A stretch of 54,043 nt of DNA from Muribaculaceae bacterium. GTDB lineage: Bacteria > Bacteroidota > Bacteroidia > Bacteroidales > Muribaculaceae. The notes under the pieces were generated by a model that saw nothing but the letters and a program-made list of their open reading frames with translations, was not told where the DNA came from and did no database searches. Made by a program: the position numbers and the translations under genes. Location of the stretch: assembly GCA_017621055.1 (NCBI GenBank), contig JAGATX010000034.1, positions 1 to 54,043 of the forward strand, written 5' to 3'. Below are positions 26,677 through 35,329 of this stretch, piece by piece. Position 1 is the stretch's first letter. Each line of letters begins with the position of its first letter.

Positions 26677-27621
26677 ATGGCAGGAAAACGACAACTCGCC
26701 GCCAAACCCGGCACCCGTCCCGGCACTTTCCGCCCCGACAACATCGAGGAGTACCGCGTCAACGCCGACACTGGCCTCCTGGACTTCCTCCTTCTGGCCA
26801 TGCCGGAGCGCAAGCGCACCACAGTCAAGGACTTCCTGCGCCACCGTCAGGTGATGGTGAACGGCAACGTCAGCACCCGCCACGACACCCCGCTGGCCAC
26901 CGGCGACATTGTCAAAGTCAACACCGTGCGCGAGTTCCAGACCTTTACCCACAAGCGCCTGCGCATTGTCTACGAGGACGATGACATCATCGTCGTTGAC
27001 AAGGGCTACGGCCTGCTCAGCATGGGCACCGACAAAATCAAGGAAGGCACCGCCTACTCGCTGCTGCGTGAGTACGTAAAACGCAAGGATCCGCGCAACA
27101 AGCTGTTTATCGTCCACCGCCTCGACCGCGACACCAGCGGCCTGATGATGTTCGCCCGCAATATCGCCGCCAAGGAGACCATGCAGCACAACTGGAACAA
27201 CATGGTGCTCGAGCGTACGTATGTGGCAATCACCGAGGGCGCTCCCGAGCCCCCCGAGGGGGAGATACGCAGTTATCTGGCAGAAAATGCCGCCCACGAG
27301 GTGTACTCCACCGACAATCCCGACGAGGGCCAGCTCGCCGTGACGCGCTACCGCACCGTGCGGTCGCGCGGCTCCTTTGCCATGGTGGAGCTCAATCTGG
27401 CCACCGGCCGCAAGAACCAGATACGCGTTCACATGAAGGAGAGCGGCCATCCCATTGTCGGCGACCGCCGCTATGGCGCCGGCACATCGCCCATACACCG
27501 GTTGTGTCTCCATGCGCGCACCCTGCGCTTCGTGCACCCGACCACGCGCCGCGACATGAATTTCAGTTCGCCATTGCCTGCCGGCTTCAACCGGCTGGTA
27601 CCCGAAAAGCCGCGAAACTGA
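26677..27621 (+). CDS. RluA-family pseudouridine synthase
   Basis: A 314-residue RNA pseudouridine synthase. An S4 RNA-binding domain (about residues 36-85, motif VKDFLRHRQVMVNG) is joined to the RluA catalytic domain. The catalytic Asp150 lies in VHRLDRDTSGL. The later motifs GRKNQIRVHM and GHPIVGDRRYG are intact. It probably modifies 23S rRNA like RluC or RluD; the exact uridine cannot be told from sequence. It follows topA by one base. Confidence 0.93.
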   Translation: MAGKRQLAAKPGTRPGTFRPDNIEEYRVNADTGLLDFLLLAMPERKRTTVKDFLRHRQVMVNGNVSTRHDTPLATGDIVKVNTVREFQTFTHKRLRIVYEDDDIIVVDKGYGLLSMGTDKIKEGTAYSLLREYVKRKDPRNKLFIVHRLDRDTSGLMMFARNIAAKETMQHNWNNMVLERTYVAITEGAPEPPEGEIRSYLAENAAHEVYSTDNPDEGQLAVTRYRTVRSRGSFAMVELNLATGRKNQIRVHMKESGHPIVGDRRYGAGTSPIHRLCLHARTLRFVHPTTRRDMNFSSPLPAGFNRLVPEKPRN

Positions 27622-27693
27622 GTGTTTTTTTGCTTTTTATACAATTTTACTTAAAAAAGTGACCCAGGCGGGCGTCAAGTCATTTTTTTTTGC

Positions 27694-27701
27694 TACCTTT
27701 G
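27694..27701 (+). promoter_or_regulatory. Candidate -7 element of the psd operon
   Basis: TACCTTTG fits TAnnTTTG, directly after a run of nine T. No -33 TTTG is at the right spacing. A start near 27708 would leave a 22-nt leader before the ATG at 27730 and argues against the ATG at 27715. Confidence 0.5.
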
Positions 27702-27729
27702 CGTTTGCTACGCAATGTGGCATAAAACA

Positions 27730-28419
27730 ATGAGAGTAAAAATCCATCACGAAGGAACGCACCTGCTGATAGGACTGCTGGTATTTCTGCTGGCGGTCAA
27801 TATTCCTTTATGGCTGTGGGTGAGGCCCTTCGCATGGGCTATCGTCGTGACGGCCATCTCCGCCGTGTTCTATCTCCTGGTGGCGAACTTTTTCCGGTCG
27901 CCCCGTCGCCAGTTCAATGGTGAACGTCGCAATGCGGTGATAGCCAGCGCCGACGGTACGGTTGTGGCGCTCGAAGAGACATACGAGCCCGAATACCTGA
28001 AATGCCGGTGCATCCAGCTGAGTGTGTTCATGAGCATCCTCAACGTTCATGCCAACTGGTTCCCCGTCGACGGCGAAGTTCTATATACCGCTCACCACAG
28101 CGGCCGCTTTCTGGCGGCTTATCTGCCGAAGAGCAGCACCGAGAACGAACGTAGCACCGTGGCCATACGCGCCACCGACGGTCAGGTAATTCTCATGCGG
28201 CAGATAGCGGGAGCCATGGCCCGGCGCATAGTAACCTATGCCACCCCGGGCGACGAGGCCGACATCAGCGACCATATGGGATTTATCAAATTCGGCTCGA
28301 GGGTGGATCTCTTTCTGCCCTTAGGCACTGAAATATTTGTAAAAATCGGAGACAAGACCACCGGCGGCGTTACCCAGGTTGGTCGGCTGGTGCCTCCGGG
28401 AAAGGACGCCGATGCTTAG
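27730..28419 (+). CDS. psd: Phosphatidylserine decarboxylase proenzyme
   Basis: A 229-residue short-type Psd that converts phosphatidylserine to phosphatidylethanolamine. Two membrane helices lie near residues 11-55. The conserved core includes SVFMSILNVHANWFP and the self-cleavage region GFIKFGSRVD, where Gly189-Ser190 would be cut to form the pyruvoyl cofactor. An ATG at 27715 is in frame, but the likely -7 box favours 27730. It overlaps pssA by 8 bp (ATGCTTAG), so substrate-making and substrate-using enzymes are coupled. Confidence 0.93.
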   Translation: MRVKIHHEGTHLLIGLLVFLLAVNIPLWLWVRPFAWAIVVTAISAVFYLLVANFFRSPRRQFNGERRNAVIASADGTVVALEETYEPEYLKCRCIQLSVFMSILNVHANWFPVDGEVLYTAHHSGRFLAAYLPKSSTENERSTVAIRATDGQVILMRQIAGAMARRIVTYATPGDEADISDHMGFIKFGSRVDLFLPLGTEIFVKIGDKTTGGVTQVGRLVPPGKDADA

Positions 28420-29113
28420 ACTGCTTCTCTCGCAAGTGCCCAACGCGGTGACGTGCCTGAACCTAATATCCGGCTGCATCGCCATATTTTTCGCCTTTGG
28501 TTTCGGTGCGGAATACGGACCTCTGTCAGGCCCGGAGTGGGCGCTCATAGCCATCGGTGCCGCCGCCGTGTTCGATTTTCTGGACGGCTTTACTGCGCGC
28601 ACTATGAAGCGCTTCTCGCCGTTGGGAAAAGACCTCGATTCGCTGTCCGATATGGTGAGTTTTGGTGTTGCGCCGGCCATGCTGATACTCAACCTGATGC
28701 TTGCCAACGACGCACCCATGCCGGTGCCGTTCATAGCGTTCCTTATCGCCGTGTGCGGCGGAGTGCGCCTCGCCAAATTCAACAACGACACCGAACAGAG
28801 CGTGAATTTCCGCGGACTGCCGATACCCGCCAATGCCATATTCTGGGTCGGCATGTACGGCTGGGTGGCCCGCTACGGCTATCCCGGCCATATCGTCATG
28901 GCTGTGCTCATAGTGCTGGTGTCGCTGGCCATGACCGGCAACTTCAAGATGTTCAGCCTCAAGTTCAAGAACTTCGACTTTGCTCAGAACTATTACAGAT
29001 ATGTGATCCTCGCCGCCGCCGTGCTCTTCGTGGTGTTCTACGGACTCAGCGGCCTGGTGTGGACAATTCTTCTCTATTTCCTTCTCTCCTGTCTGAAACG
29101 AAAGTCATTATAA
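28412..29113 (+). CDS. pssA: CDP-diacylglycerol-serine O-phosphatidyltransferase
   Basis: A 233-residue integral membrane enzyme that joins serine to CDP-diacylglycerol. The CDP-alcohol phosphotransferase signature is complete: Asp55, Asp58, Gly59, Ala62, Arg63, Gly72, Asp76 and Asp80 (in the stretch from DFLDGFTAR to DLDSLSD). About eight hydrophobic segments follow. The start is the ATG inside the end of psd. Serine as acceptor is inferred from the psd partner and from similarity to type II PssA. DUF4834 follows 37 bp later. Confidence 0.94.
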   Translation: MLRLLLSQVPNAVTCLNLISGCIAIFFAFGFGAEYGPLSGPEWALIAIGAAAVFDFLDGFTARTMKRFSPLGKDLDSLSDMVSFGVAPAMLILNLMLANDAPMPVPFIAFLIAVCGGVRLAKFNNDTEQSVNFRGLPIPANAIFWVGMYGWVARYGYPGHIVMAVLIVLVSLAMTGNFKMFSLKFKNFDFAQNYYRYVILAAAVLFVVFYGLSGLVWTILLYFLLSCLKRKSL

Positions 29114-29150
29114 GCACAGGCTCTATACGGAGAGAGCAAGATACAGCAAT

Positions 29151-29492
29151 ATGCCCTTCCTCCTTATTCTCTTCATAATCTTCGTAGTACTTCCGGTATG
29201 CTTTTTAGTGTACAAGTACTTTGTGTGGCGTCGCCGCGCCCGCGAGTTCATGAGCGATCCGCTGGGATACTTCATGCGCCAGCAGCAGGCCGCCGCAGAG
29301 CGTGCCGCCGGACGTCGGCCCGGCACGCGCGAAACAACGCGAAAAAAGAAAAAATTCGATTCCTCGGTAGGTGAATATGTGTCGTTCCGCGAAATACGTG
29401 TTGAAAGCGGCACCGGCACCGGCAGCAGTTCGGGCAGCACCTACGTGCGCGAGGAGCAGGTAACCGATGCACAATGGGAGGACCTGCCATGA
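29151..29492 (+). CDS. DUF4834 family protein
   Basis: A 113-residue protein with one N-terminal transmembrane helix (residues 3-22). A basic, helical cytosolic part follows (WRRRAREFMSDPLGYFMRQQ), then a Lys-rich patch and a Ser/Gly-rich tail. This matches DUF4834, a short Bacteroidetes family. Function is unknown. Its position between pssA and DUF2461 and the ATGA overlap with the next gene show it belongs to the operon. Confidence 0.8.
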   Translation: MPFLLILFIIFVVLPVCFLVYKYFVWRRRAREFMSDPLGYFMRQQQAAAERAAGRRPGTRETTRKKKKFDSSVGEYVSFREIRVESGTGTGSSSGSTYVREEQVTDAQWEDLP

Positions 29493-30142
29493 GCGAATTA
29501 TTCGGTTTTCTCGATGCCCTCGCATCTAACAACAACCGCGAATGGTTCGGCGAGCACAAGAACGAGTATCAACAGCTGCGCGACCGTTGGACGGCTGATA
29601 TGCAACGTTGTATCGACACAATGGCGGCTGCCGAGCCTACGCTTCGCGGCGTTGATGCCCGAAACTGCCTGTACCGCATATACCGAGACACACGGTTCAG
29701 CAACGACAAAACGCCGTACAAGACTCATTTTTCGGCGCTTATCTCACCCACGGGACGGCATTGCGAGCGGGCATGCTGGTATGTGCATGCCGGCACCGGC
29801 GAATGTGCCCTCTACGGCGGTGTATGGCAGCCCCAGGGACCGCTGCTGCGCAAGTTGCGCAAGGCTATTGTCGATAATGTGGAAGAATTTCGCGAAATTA
29901 TCAACGCACCGGCCATGCAGCGCCTCTATCCCGGCTGGTGGGGACGCCAGCTCAAGACAGCGCCGCAGGGTTACGATAAAAACCATCCGGACATCGACCT
30001 CCTTCGCCTCACCGAGTACGGCAAGGCTCACGCTCTCACGCGCCGTTTCTTCGACGACCCCAAATGGCCGGAGAAGGCCGCCGAGCTCATGCTTGTGCTC
30101 AAACCGATGATAGATTTTCTGAATTATTCAATCGACGAATAG
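29489..30142 (+). CDS. DUF2461 family protein
   Basis: A 217-residue cytoplasmic protein of the DUF2461 family (TIGR02453). Family motifs are NNREWFGEHKNEY near the start, YRIYRDTRFSNDKTPYKTH near residues 60-78 and the Gly-Gly-Val-Trp strand in the middle. No catalytic residues are established for this family. The start ATG overlaps the stop of the DUF4834 gene (ATGA). Confidence 0.9.
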   Translation: MSELFGFLDALASNNNREWFGEHKNEYQQLRDRWTADMQRCIDTMAAAEPTLRGVDARNCLYRIYRDTRFSNDKTPYKTHFSALISPTGRHCERACWYVHAGTGECALYGGVWQPQGPLLRKLRKAIVDNVEEFREIINAPAMQRLYPGWWGRQLKTAPQGYDKNHPDIDLLRLTEYGKAHALTRRFFDDPKWPEKAAELMLVLKPMIDFLNYSIDE

Positions 30143-30181
30143 ACACCGAACGTCAAAAACGAACTAAATAACCGATTTGGA

Positions 30182-31210
30182 ATGACACCCGAACGCAGCA
30201 GCCAGCTTCATGGCATACTACTCATAGCGCTCTTTGCCTGCGGCGCTTTCTATATAGGCAGCGCGGAGATTTTCATCAGGCTGTCCATCAGCCCCATGAT
30301 AATAGGCATTATCCTGGGTATGATCTACGCCAACTCCCTGCGCAACCACCTGCCGGCCACATGGGTGCCCGGCATTGTGTTCTGCTCCAAGAAGATACTT
30401 CGCCTCGGCATTATCCTCTACGGTTTCCGCCTAACCTTCCAGGATCTTATGGCCGTTGGTCTGGCCGGCATCCTCATCGATGTCATTGTCGTGACTGTCA
30501 CTATCTTAGGCGGCATAGCAATAGGCCGTATGCTGAAAATGGACTCGGAGACTGCGCTTCTCACCTCGGTAGGCAGCGGCATATGCGGCGCCGCCGCCGT
30601 GCTCGGTGCCGAGTCTACCATACAGACAAAACCCTACAAAACAGCAGTGGCAGTGGCTACCGTGGTGATATTCGGCACGATAGCCATGTTTATCTACCCG
30701 GTGGCATATCGCGCCGGCATTCTCGGACTCGATGACCAGCAGATGGGTATCTTCGCCGGGTCGACACTCCACGAGGTTGCCCATGCCGTGGGCGCCGGCA
30801 ACGCAATGGGCGACGAAATAGCAAAGACGGCTATCATCGTCAAGATGATACGCGTCATGCTCCTTGTGCCCGTACTCCTTGTGCTGGCATGGTGGGTGGC
30901 CATGCGCGCACGCCGCAATGCCGGCGGCGCCAAGGGCGGCAAGATCTCCATCCCCTGGTTCGCCCTGGGCTTCCTCGCCGTCATCGGCTTCAATTCCTTT
31001 GAGCTATTGCCGGTTGCGGTTGTGGACACCATCAACTATATCGATACCTTCCTGCTCACCATGGCCATGGCGGCCCTCGGAGCCGAAACGAGCCTCGACA
31101 AGTTCCGCAAAGCCGGCCCCAAGCCGTTCGTCCTCGCCGCCTTGCTGTTCGTGTGGCTCATGGCCGGCGGCTGGGCTCTCGCTAAATATCTGGCACCCGT
31201 ATTTCTATGA
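30182..31210 (+). CDS. YeiH/UPF0324-family putative sulfate exporter
   Basis: A 342-residue membrane protein with about ten hydrophobic helices. It matches the YeiH/UPF0324 family, annotated as putative sulfate exporters. The signature SVGSGICGAAAVLG is near residues 132-145, with a second half motif STLHEVAHAVGAG, both conserved in the family. The transported substrate is not proven for any close homologue I know. It ends in an ATGA overlap with the glycosyltransferase gene, 39 bp after DUF2461. Confidence 0.9.
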   Translation: MTPERSSQLHGILLIALFACGAFYIGSAEIFIRLSISPMIIGIILGMIYANSLRNHLPATWVPGIVFCSKKILRLGIILYGFRLTFQDLMAVGLAGILIDVIVVTVTILGGIAIGRMLKMDSETALLTSVGSGICGAAAVLGAESTIQTKPYKTAVAVATVVIFGTIAMFIYPVAYRAGILGLDDQQMGIFAGSTLHEVAHAVGAGNAMGDEIAKTAIIVKMIRVMLLVPVLLVLAWWVAMRARRNAGGAKGGKISIPWFALGFLAVIGFNSFELLPVAVVDTINYIDTFLLTMAMAALGAETSLDKFRKAGPKPFVLAALLFVWLMAGGWALAKYLAPVFL

Positions 31211-31968
31211 ACACTCCAAAACGTAGCGACTCGCTGGTAATCATCCCGATGTACAACGAGTGCGAGAACGCCGCCGCCATCATCGACGCCGTTCTGGCCC
31301 TCCCCGCAAAGTTCGATATTCTTGTTATCGACGACAATTCGCCCGATGGTACCGCCGATATAGTGCGTGGCAAGATCAAGGAGCACCCCGACCGCGTGAT
31401 GCTCATCAGCCGCAGCGGCAAACTGGGTCTGGGCACTGCGTATATCACCGGCTTCAAGCGCGCCATCGAGCTGGGTTATGAGTTTATCTGCGAGATGGAT
31501 GCCGACTTCAGCCACAATCCCGCCGACCTGGTGAAGATGCGCGCCGAGGTGATCGACGGCGATGCCGATGTGGTTATCGGCTCGCGTTATATTTCGGGTG
31601 TCAATGTGGTGAACTGGCCAATGGGAAGGGTGCTCATGAGCTATTTCGCATCGAAATACGTGCGCATGGTCACCGGTCTGCCCGTCCACGACACCACAGC
31701 CGGCTTCGTGGGTTACCGTCGCCGTGTGCTGGAAGCGCTGCCGCTCGACGATATCAAGTTCAAGGGCTATGCCTTCCAGATAGAGATGAAGTTCACTGCA
31801 CATAAGTATGGCTTCAAAATCAAGGAGTTGCCCATTGTATTCGTGAACCGTGTGCTCGGCAGCAGCAAGATGAGCGGAGGCATTTTCGGCGAAGCTGTAT
31901 TCGGCGTGGTGCGCCTGAAATGGAACAGCCTGTTCAAAAAATATCCCGATTATTCGCGTAAGGACTGA
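31207..31968 (+). CDS. Polyprenol-phosphate mannosyltransferase (DPM1-like GT2)
   Basis: A 253-residue GT2 glycosyltransferase resembling dolichol-phosphate mannose synthase. The nucleotide-binding start is VIIPMYNECENA, followed by DDNSPDGTAD and the metal-binding EMDADFSHNPADL, then the acceptor-side GSRYISG and PVHDTTAGFVGYRR. No membrane helix follows, as in the short soluble DPM1 type. It should make a polyprenyl-phosphate sugar (mannose by homology) for protein or glycan glycosylation in the envelope. It is coupled upstream to the YeiH-like gene and overlaps pyrC by one base. Confidence 0.92.
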   Translation: MNTPKRSDSLVIIPMYNECENAAAIIDAVLALPAKFDILVIDDNSPDGTADIVRGKIKEHPDRVMLISRSGKLGLGTAYITGFKRAIELGYEFICEMDADFSHNPADLVKMRAEVIDGDADVVIGSRYISGVNVVNWPMGRVLMSYFASKYVRMVTGLPVHDTTAGFVGYRRRVLEALPLDDIKFKGYAFQIEMKFTAHKYGFKIKELPIVFVNRVLGSSKMSGGIFGEAVFGVVRLKWNSLFKKYPDYSRKD

Positions 31969-33311
31969 TGCAGGCCGCTCTTCTGGTAGCTAACGCGCGT
32001 CGCGCCGATATCGGCGGCAATCCTGCCGGGTGGCTGGCTGTCGACAGCGACGGCGTCATCGCCGGTGAAGGCACAGGCAACGCTCCCGCGGGAGATTACG
32101 GCGAGATCATCGATGCCGACGGCGACCTCCTTTTCCCGGGATTGATAGATACGCACGCCCATTACCGCGAGCCGGGACTCACCCACAAGGGAAGCATGGC
32201 CACCGAGAGCCGCGCCGCCCTCGCCGGTGGAATAACGGCGTTTTTCGATATGCCGAATACCGTTCCGCCCACGGTCACTGTGGCGGACGTAAAGGCAAAG
32301 AAACTCATAGCAGCGCGCTCCGCGGCCATAAACTACGCTTTTTTCCCGGCAGCCACGGAGCAGACGGCCGGTATACTCGATGAACTTATGGCCGAGGGTG
32401 TTCCCGGAATTAAACTATTCATTGGCGCCACCACCGGCGGCCTCGGCGCACCCGAGGGTCGGGCGCTGGGCGCGCTTTTCGCGGCATGTGCCCGCAGGGG
32501 TCTTCCCGTCATGGTGCATGCCGAGGACAATGGCATAATTGCCGACAACGCTGAATATTATGTCAATAAATACGGCACACGCGCCACGGTGCCGACAGCC
32601 TGCCACGCCCTCATACGCAGCGGCGCAGCCTGTCGGGCGGCGACACGTCGCGCCGTCGACCTTGCGCTGCGCTACGGCACCCGTCTGCATATAGCTCATG
32701 TAAGCACCGCGGCCGAGGTGGCCCTCCTCCGCACAGTAAAAGCCGCCGGCGACTGCGGCATTACCGCCGAAACGACGGCAATGTACCTCGACCCGGAGTT
32801 CTGTAAGCCAGAGCGCCACGCCGACAACCGCCTCAAAGTCAATCCGGCAATAAAATTCGAAGAAGACCGCAAGGCTCTTCTTGACGCTGTGGCCGACGGC
32901 ACTGTCGACACTCTCGGAACCGACCATGCCCCACACCTGCCCGCTGAAAAAGACGGCGGAGCGCTCACGGCGGCGTCGGGAACACCGTCGGCGCAGTTTG
33001 CTTTGCCGGTAATGCTCGAATACCTGCCTTCCGACGTGATTTGCGACCGAATGGCGGCGTCGCCGGCCCGGCTTTTCGGTCTCCTTCGTCGCGGAGAGCT
33101 GCGCGAGGGCTATGTGGCTGATTTCAGCCTTGTGGAAACGGGGCATCCTCACCGGATTACCGATGAGGACGTTTTGTCGCCATGCGGGTGGACGCCCTTT
33201 GCGGGGCGTACCGTGCATTCGCGCGTGCGCGCTGTGTGGCTTTCCGGGCGCGAAGCCTACCGCGACGGGCGTTTCAGCGGCGTCGTGCCGTCCGGACTCG
33301 TTTTCGGCTGA
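31968..33311 (+). CDS. pyrC: Dihydroorotase
   Basis: A 447-residue amidohydrolase of the class I dihydroorotase type, closing carbamoyl-aspartate to dihydroorotate in pyrimidine synthesis. Metal ligands lie in DTHAHYREPG (near residues 60-69), and the C-terminal catalytic Asp is in LGTDHAPHLP. The motif DMPNTVPPTV is typical of dihydroorotases. It is the last gene of the psd operon. Its final 55 bp are antisense to a small ORF on the other strand. Allantoinase is the main alternative; length and motifs favour dihydroorotase. Confidence 0.92.
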   Translation: MQAALLVANARRADIGGNPAGWLAVDSDGVIAGEGTGNAPAGDYGEIIDADGDLLFPGLIDTHAHYREPGLTHKGSMATESRAALAGGITAFFDMPNTVPPTVTVADVKAKKLIAARSAAINYAFFPAATEQTAGILDELMAEGVPGIKLFIGATTGGLGAPEGRALGALFAACARRGLPVMVHAEDNGIIADNAEYYVNKYGTRATVPTACHALIRSGAACRAATRRAVDLALRYGTRLHIAHVSTAAEVALLRTVKAAGDCGITAETTAMYLDPEFCKPERHADNRLKVNPAIKFEEDRKALLDAVADGTVDTLGTDHAPHLPAEKDGGALTAASGTPSAQFALPVMLEYLPSDVICDRMAASPARLFGLLRRGELREGYVADFSLVETGHPHRITDEDVLSPCGWTPFAGRTVHSRVRAVWLSGREAYRDGRFSGVVPSGLVFG

Positions 33312-33430
33312 GGCGGCACGCGGTCGGCCATGGCGGTGTGGCGTCCCGCTTCGCGCAAGTGCAGATTGTTCATTTCCAGAGGCGTGAGGCGCACGGCGCC
33401 GGCAGGTACGTTGAATTTGGCGCTATCCAT
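33257..33430 (-). CDS. Small 57-residue protein coupled to the VKOR gene
   Basis: A small ORF filling the gap between pyrC and the VKOR-like gene. Its ATG lies inside the end of the VKOR gene with an 8-bp overlap (ATGGATAG), like other coupled pairs here. The peptide begins MDSAKFNVPAGAVRLTPLEM, continues NNLHLREAGRHTAMADRV, and ends in a Pro/Lys/Thr-rich tail antisense to the last 55 bp of pyrC. It has no cysteine, signal peptide or membrane segment. The LTPLEMNNL segment loosely recalls leader regions of Bacteroidetes modified peptides, but there is no GG cleavage site. Function unknown. Reality rests on coupling and the otherwise empty gap. Confidence 0.5.
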   Translation of the reverse strand: MDSAKFNVPAGAVRLTPLEMNNLHLREAGRHTAMADRVPPQPKTSPDGTTPLKRPSR

Positions 33431-34442
33431 TTTCTGAATCTTTGCGTAGTGAGTCGAAGGCGTTGCCCACGGCATTGATGCCTAAGACCGCACCCAAATA
33501 TGCCGCCAGCAGCGGAATTATGCCCGGAGCGAGGCGCAGATCGGCGAAGTAGCCGCCGAGGATATAGATTGACAGCAATACCCAGAGCAGAACCTGCGTT
33601 ATGAGGCACAGCGTGCACCATGCCTTGGCACGGTATTTCTGATACCATACGCTCCAGAACGAGAAGGGGCACGCGCAGGCATTGATCAGCGCCAGCCAGG
33701 GCGCCGTCGCCGGAAACAGCAGAAGAGATGCGGTGGATACGGAGAAATAGCCCAGACCTACCTCGCTCCAGCCGAACAGCCCGAGGAACTTTGCCGCCGA
33801 GGTGCCCAGCACCGTATGGCAACCGCTGCGGTCGATAACGCCGCATATACTGTCGCCGTGGCGGCTGTTGAAGCCGTGGCTCTTGAGGAAAAGCAGATAT
33901 GTGACGTACAGGCCGGCGATGTCGGCAGCAAGAAGAAACCAGGCCGGGACCGAGGCATACAGCCCCGCGCTGACAAAGCACCACACCACTATGAAGAAGG
34001 CGGCAAGGGCGAGGATGGCTTTTTTCGCCTTGTCGGCAATATCGAAGAAGCGGTGCTTTGCATAGTCGGGCTCGGCGGCGCCGGTACGCGGCTGAAACAG
34101 GGTGACAACACCTGTGAATGCCCCTGCGAAACTCGATCGAGGCACTTTGGCGTTGCCGTCGCCCTCGCCGTAGTCGAGCTGGACGCCCTCCGGGCTTACG
34201 CAACTCACGAGAGCGAACGTATCGCCCATGCGCGCCAGAAAGGGCAGCGGCAGGCGGTCGATATCGTTTTCGGGGTGCGCCAGCCGATATGTGGCACTGT
34301 CGACGCCGTAGCTCTCAAGCAGTTTTGTGAGGCCGAAGAGGGTGCGGAACGGCATGTGCGCATACGCCCGGCGCGAGTAGCCGGGTGTATGACGCACTTT
34401 CAGTGCCGTGATAATACAGTCGAAGATATCGGGCTCGGGCAT
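33423..34442 (-). CDS. Vitamin K epoxide reductase-like protein with degenerate C39-like domain
   Basis: A 339-residue fusion. Residues 1-120 resemble a C39 (bacteriocin-type) peptidase domain: C9 near the expected nucleophile, LFGLTKLLESYGVDS, and the final strand FTGVVTLFQP. The usual Gln before the Cys and the His-Asp pair are missing, so it is probably inactive. Residues 140-339 are membrane-embedded VKOR with about five helices. The loop pair is Cys200-x7-Cys208, Ser215 and Trp225 follow, and the active CxxC is Cys276-Thr-Leu-Cys279, all as in bacterial VKOR. It should oxidise periplasmic thiols through quinone, a DsbB-like role. The thioredoxin gene lies 11 bp upstream and the small ORF overlaps its end. 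Confidence 0.87.
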   Translation of the reverse strand: MPEPDIFDCIITALKVRHTPGYSRRAYAHMPFRTLFGLTKLLESYGVDSATYRLAHPENDIDRLPLPFLARMGDTFALVSCVSPEGVQLDYGEGDGNAKVPRSSFAGAFTGVVTLFQPRTGAAEPDYAKHRFFDIADKAKKAILALAAFFIVVWCFVSAGLYASVPAWFLLAADIAGLYVTYLLFLKSHGFNSRHGDSICGVIDRSGCHTVLGTSAAKFLGLFGWSEVGLGYFSVSTASLLLFPATAPWLALINACACPFSFWSVWYQKYRAKAWCTLCLITQVLLWVLLSIYILGGYFADLRLAPGIIPLLAAYLGAVLGINAVGNAFDSLRKDSENG

Positions 34443-34453
34443 GGCGGTCGGTG

Positions 34454-34753
34454 TCAGGCGCCGAACTGCTGTATCTTCTGCAGCAAGGTGTTGCCGTCGA
34501 TTTCCCCGCTATGGCGCCACACGGCATTGCCGTCGCGGTAGATTATGAAAGTGGGTATCGACTCCACCCCGGCCTCATCGGCCATGTCGCGGCTTTCGTC
34601 GATATCGAACTGAAAAATTGGCACGGTGTCGCCGAGGAGCTCGCGTATGTCTTCCACCACGGGCATCATCCGCTGGCAGTGAGGGCACCAGGAGGCATAG
34701 AATTCGACCAGTACAGTAGGTGCGCCGGTTATAAGGCTTTTGTAGTCGTCCAT
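34454..34753 (-). CDS. Thioredoxin
   Basis: A 99-residue single-domain thioredoxin without a signal peptide, so cytoplasmic. The active site is WCPHC (residues 22-26), the Pro-His dipeptide seen in DsbA rather than the Gly-Pro of classical thioredoxin, suggesting a more oxidising potential. The cis-Pro loop is ESIPTFIIY. It sits 11 bp upstream of the VKOR-like gene, pointing to thiol redox chemistry, but the compartments differ unless it is exported by another route. Confidence 0.92.
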   Translation of the reverse strand: MDDYKSLITGAPTVLVEFYASWCPHCQRMMPVVEDIRELLGDTVPIFQFDIDESRDMADEAGVESIPTFIIYRDGNAVWRHSGEIDGNTLLQKIQQFGA

Positions 34754-34798
34754 AGCTTTCGAATTTAATAAAGCCGCACAAAATGCTGTGCAGACTAA

Positions 34799-35329
34799 CT
34801 AATTAACGAAAACCGGGCCGATAAAGTTCTTAGCAGATGGCAGGGTGTGGAATACTGCGCCGATAAACAGCAGATTGCGGTTGCCGTCGGCGTCGGGCGC
34901 CCATTGCAGCGGCATGCCCAGCAGTTCGTCGGCCACAAGGCCGAGGTCGAAGCCGAAAGCCTCAAGGGGAGGCCTGACGATGGCGGAGTGGCGGCAGGGG
35001 CGGCCGGAGGTGCGTGTGCATACCCGGCAGAGGCGGCACATGCCGCAGAAACCGAAGGCTCGGCCACCGCTGCGCCGCTCTATCTCGAGAAGGAGGGCGG
35101 TGTAACGTCTCAGCAGAGGCGCCGCCGTAACGACAGGGTCATCGGCCGTGGTAACGAGACGGAACGCCACAATAAGTGCCGTGGAGTAGGTTCGCAGGTC
35201 GACGTCGGGGAGGGGAGGGCAGCACCAGCGCCGTCCGTAGCCCGGGCAGTCACGGCAGGCGGCGGCGAAGGCATCGCTGTAATATCGCCGTAAAAACTCC
35301 TCGGCTGGAAGCTCGGCGGTCAGGAGCAA
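34799..35329 (-). CDS. DUF2284 cysteine-rich metal-binding protein
   Basis: A 176-residue protein of DUF2284 (predicted metal-binding). It has two cysteine clusters: CRDCPGYGRRWCCPP near residues 25-39 and CGMCRLCRVC near 95-104, plus a later CRH. These could hold iron-sulfur clusters. Homologues often accompany corrinoid or radical enzymes, but no such gene is here. The start overlaps the end of the GNAT gene by 10 bp. A 45-bp gap with a small hairpin separates it from the thioredoxin gene. Confidence 0.87.
   Translation of the reverse strand: MLLTAELPAEEFLRRYYSDAFAAACRDCPGYGRRWCCPPLPDVDLRTYSTALIVAFRLVTTADDPVVTAAPLLRRYTALLLEIERRSGGRAFGFCGMCRLCRVCTRTSGRPCRHSAIVRPPLEAFGFDLGLVADELLGMPLQWAPDADGNRNLLFIGAVFHTLPSAKNFIGPVFVN

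Noticed and set aside
33182-33478. Plus-strand frames across the pyrC end and the VKOR end
   Set aside because: They lack start context and recognisable features; the minus-strand small ORF with the coupled ATG is more credible.
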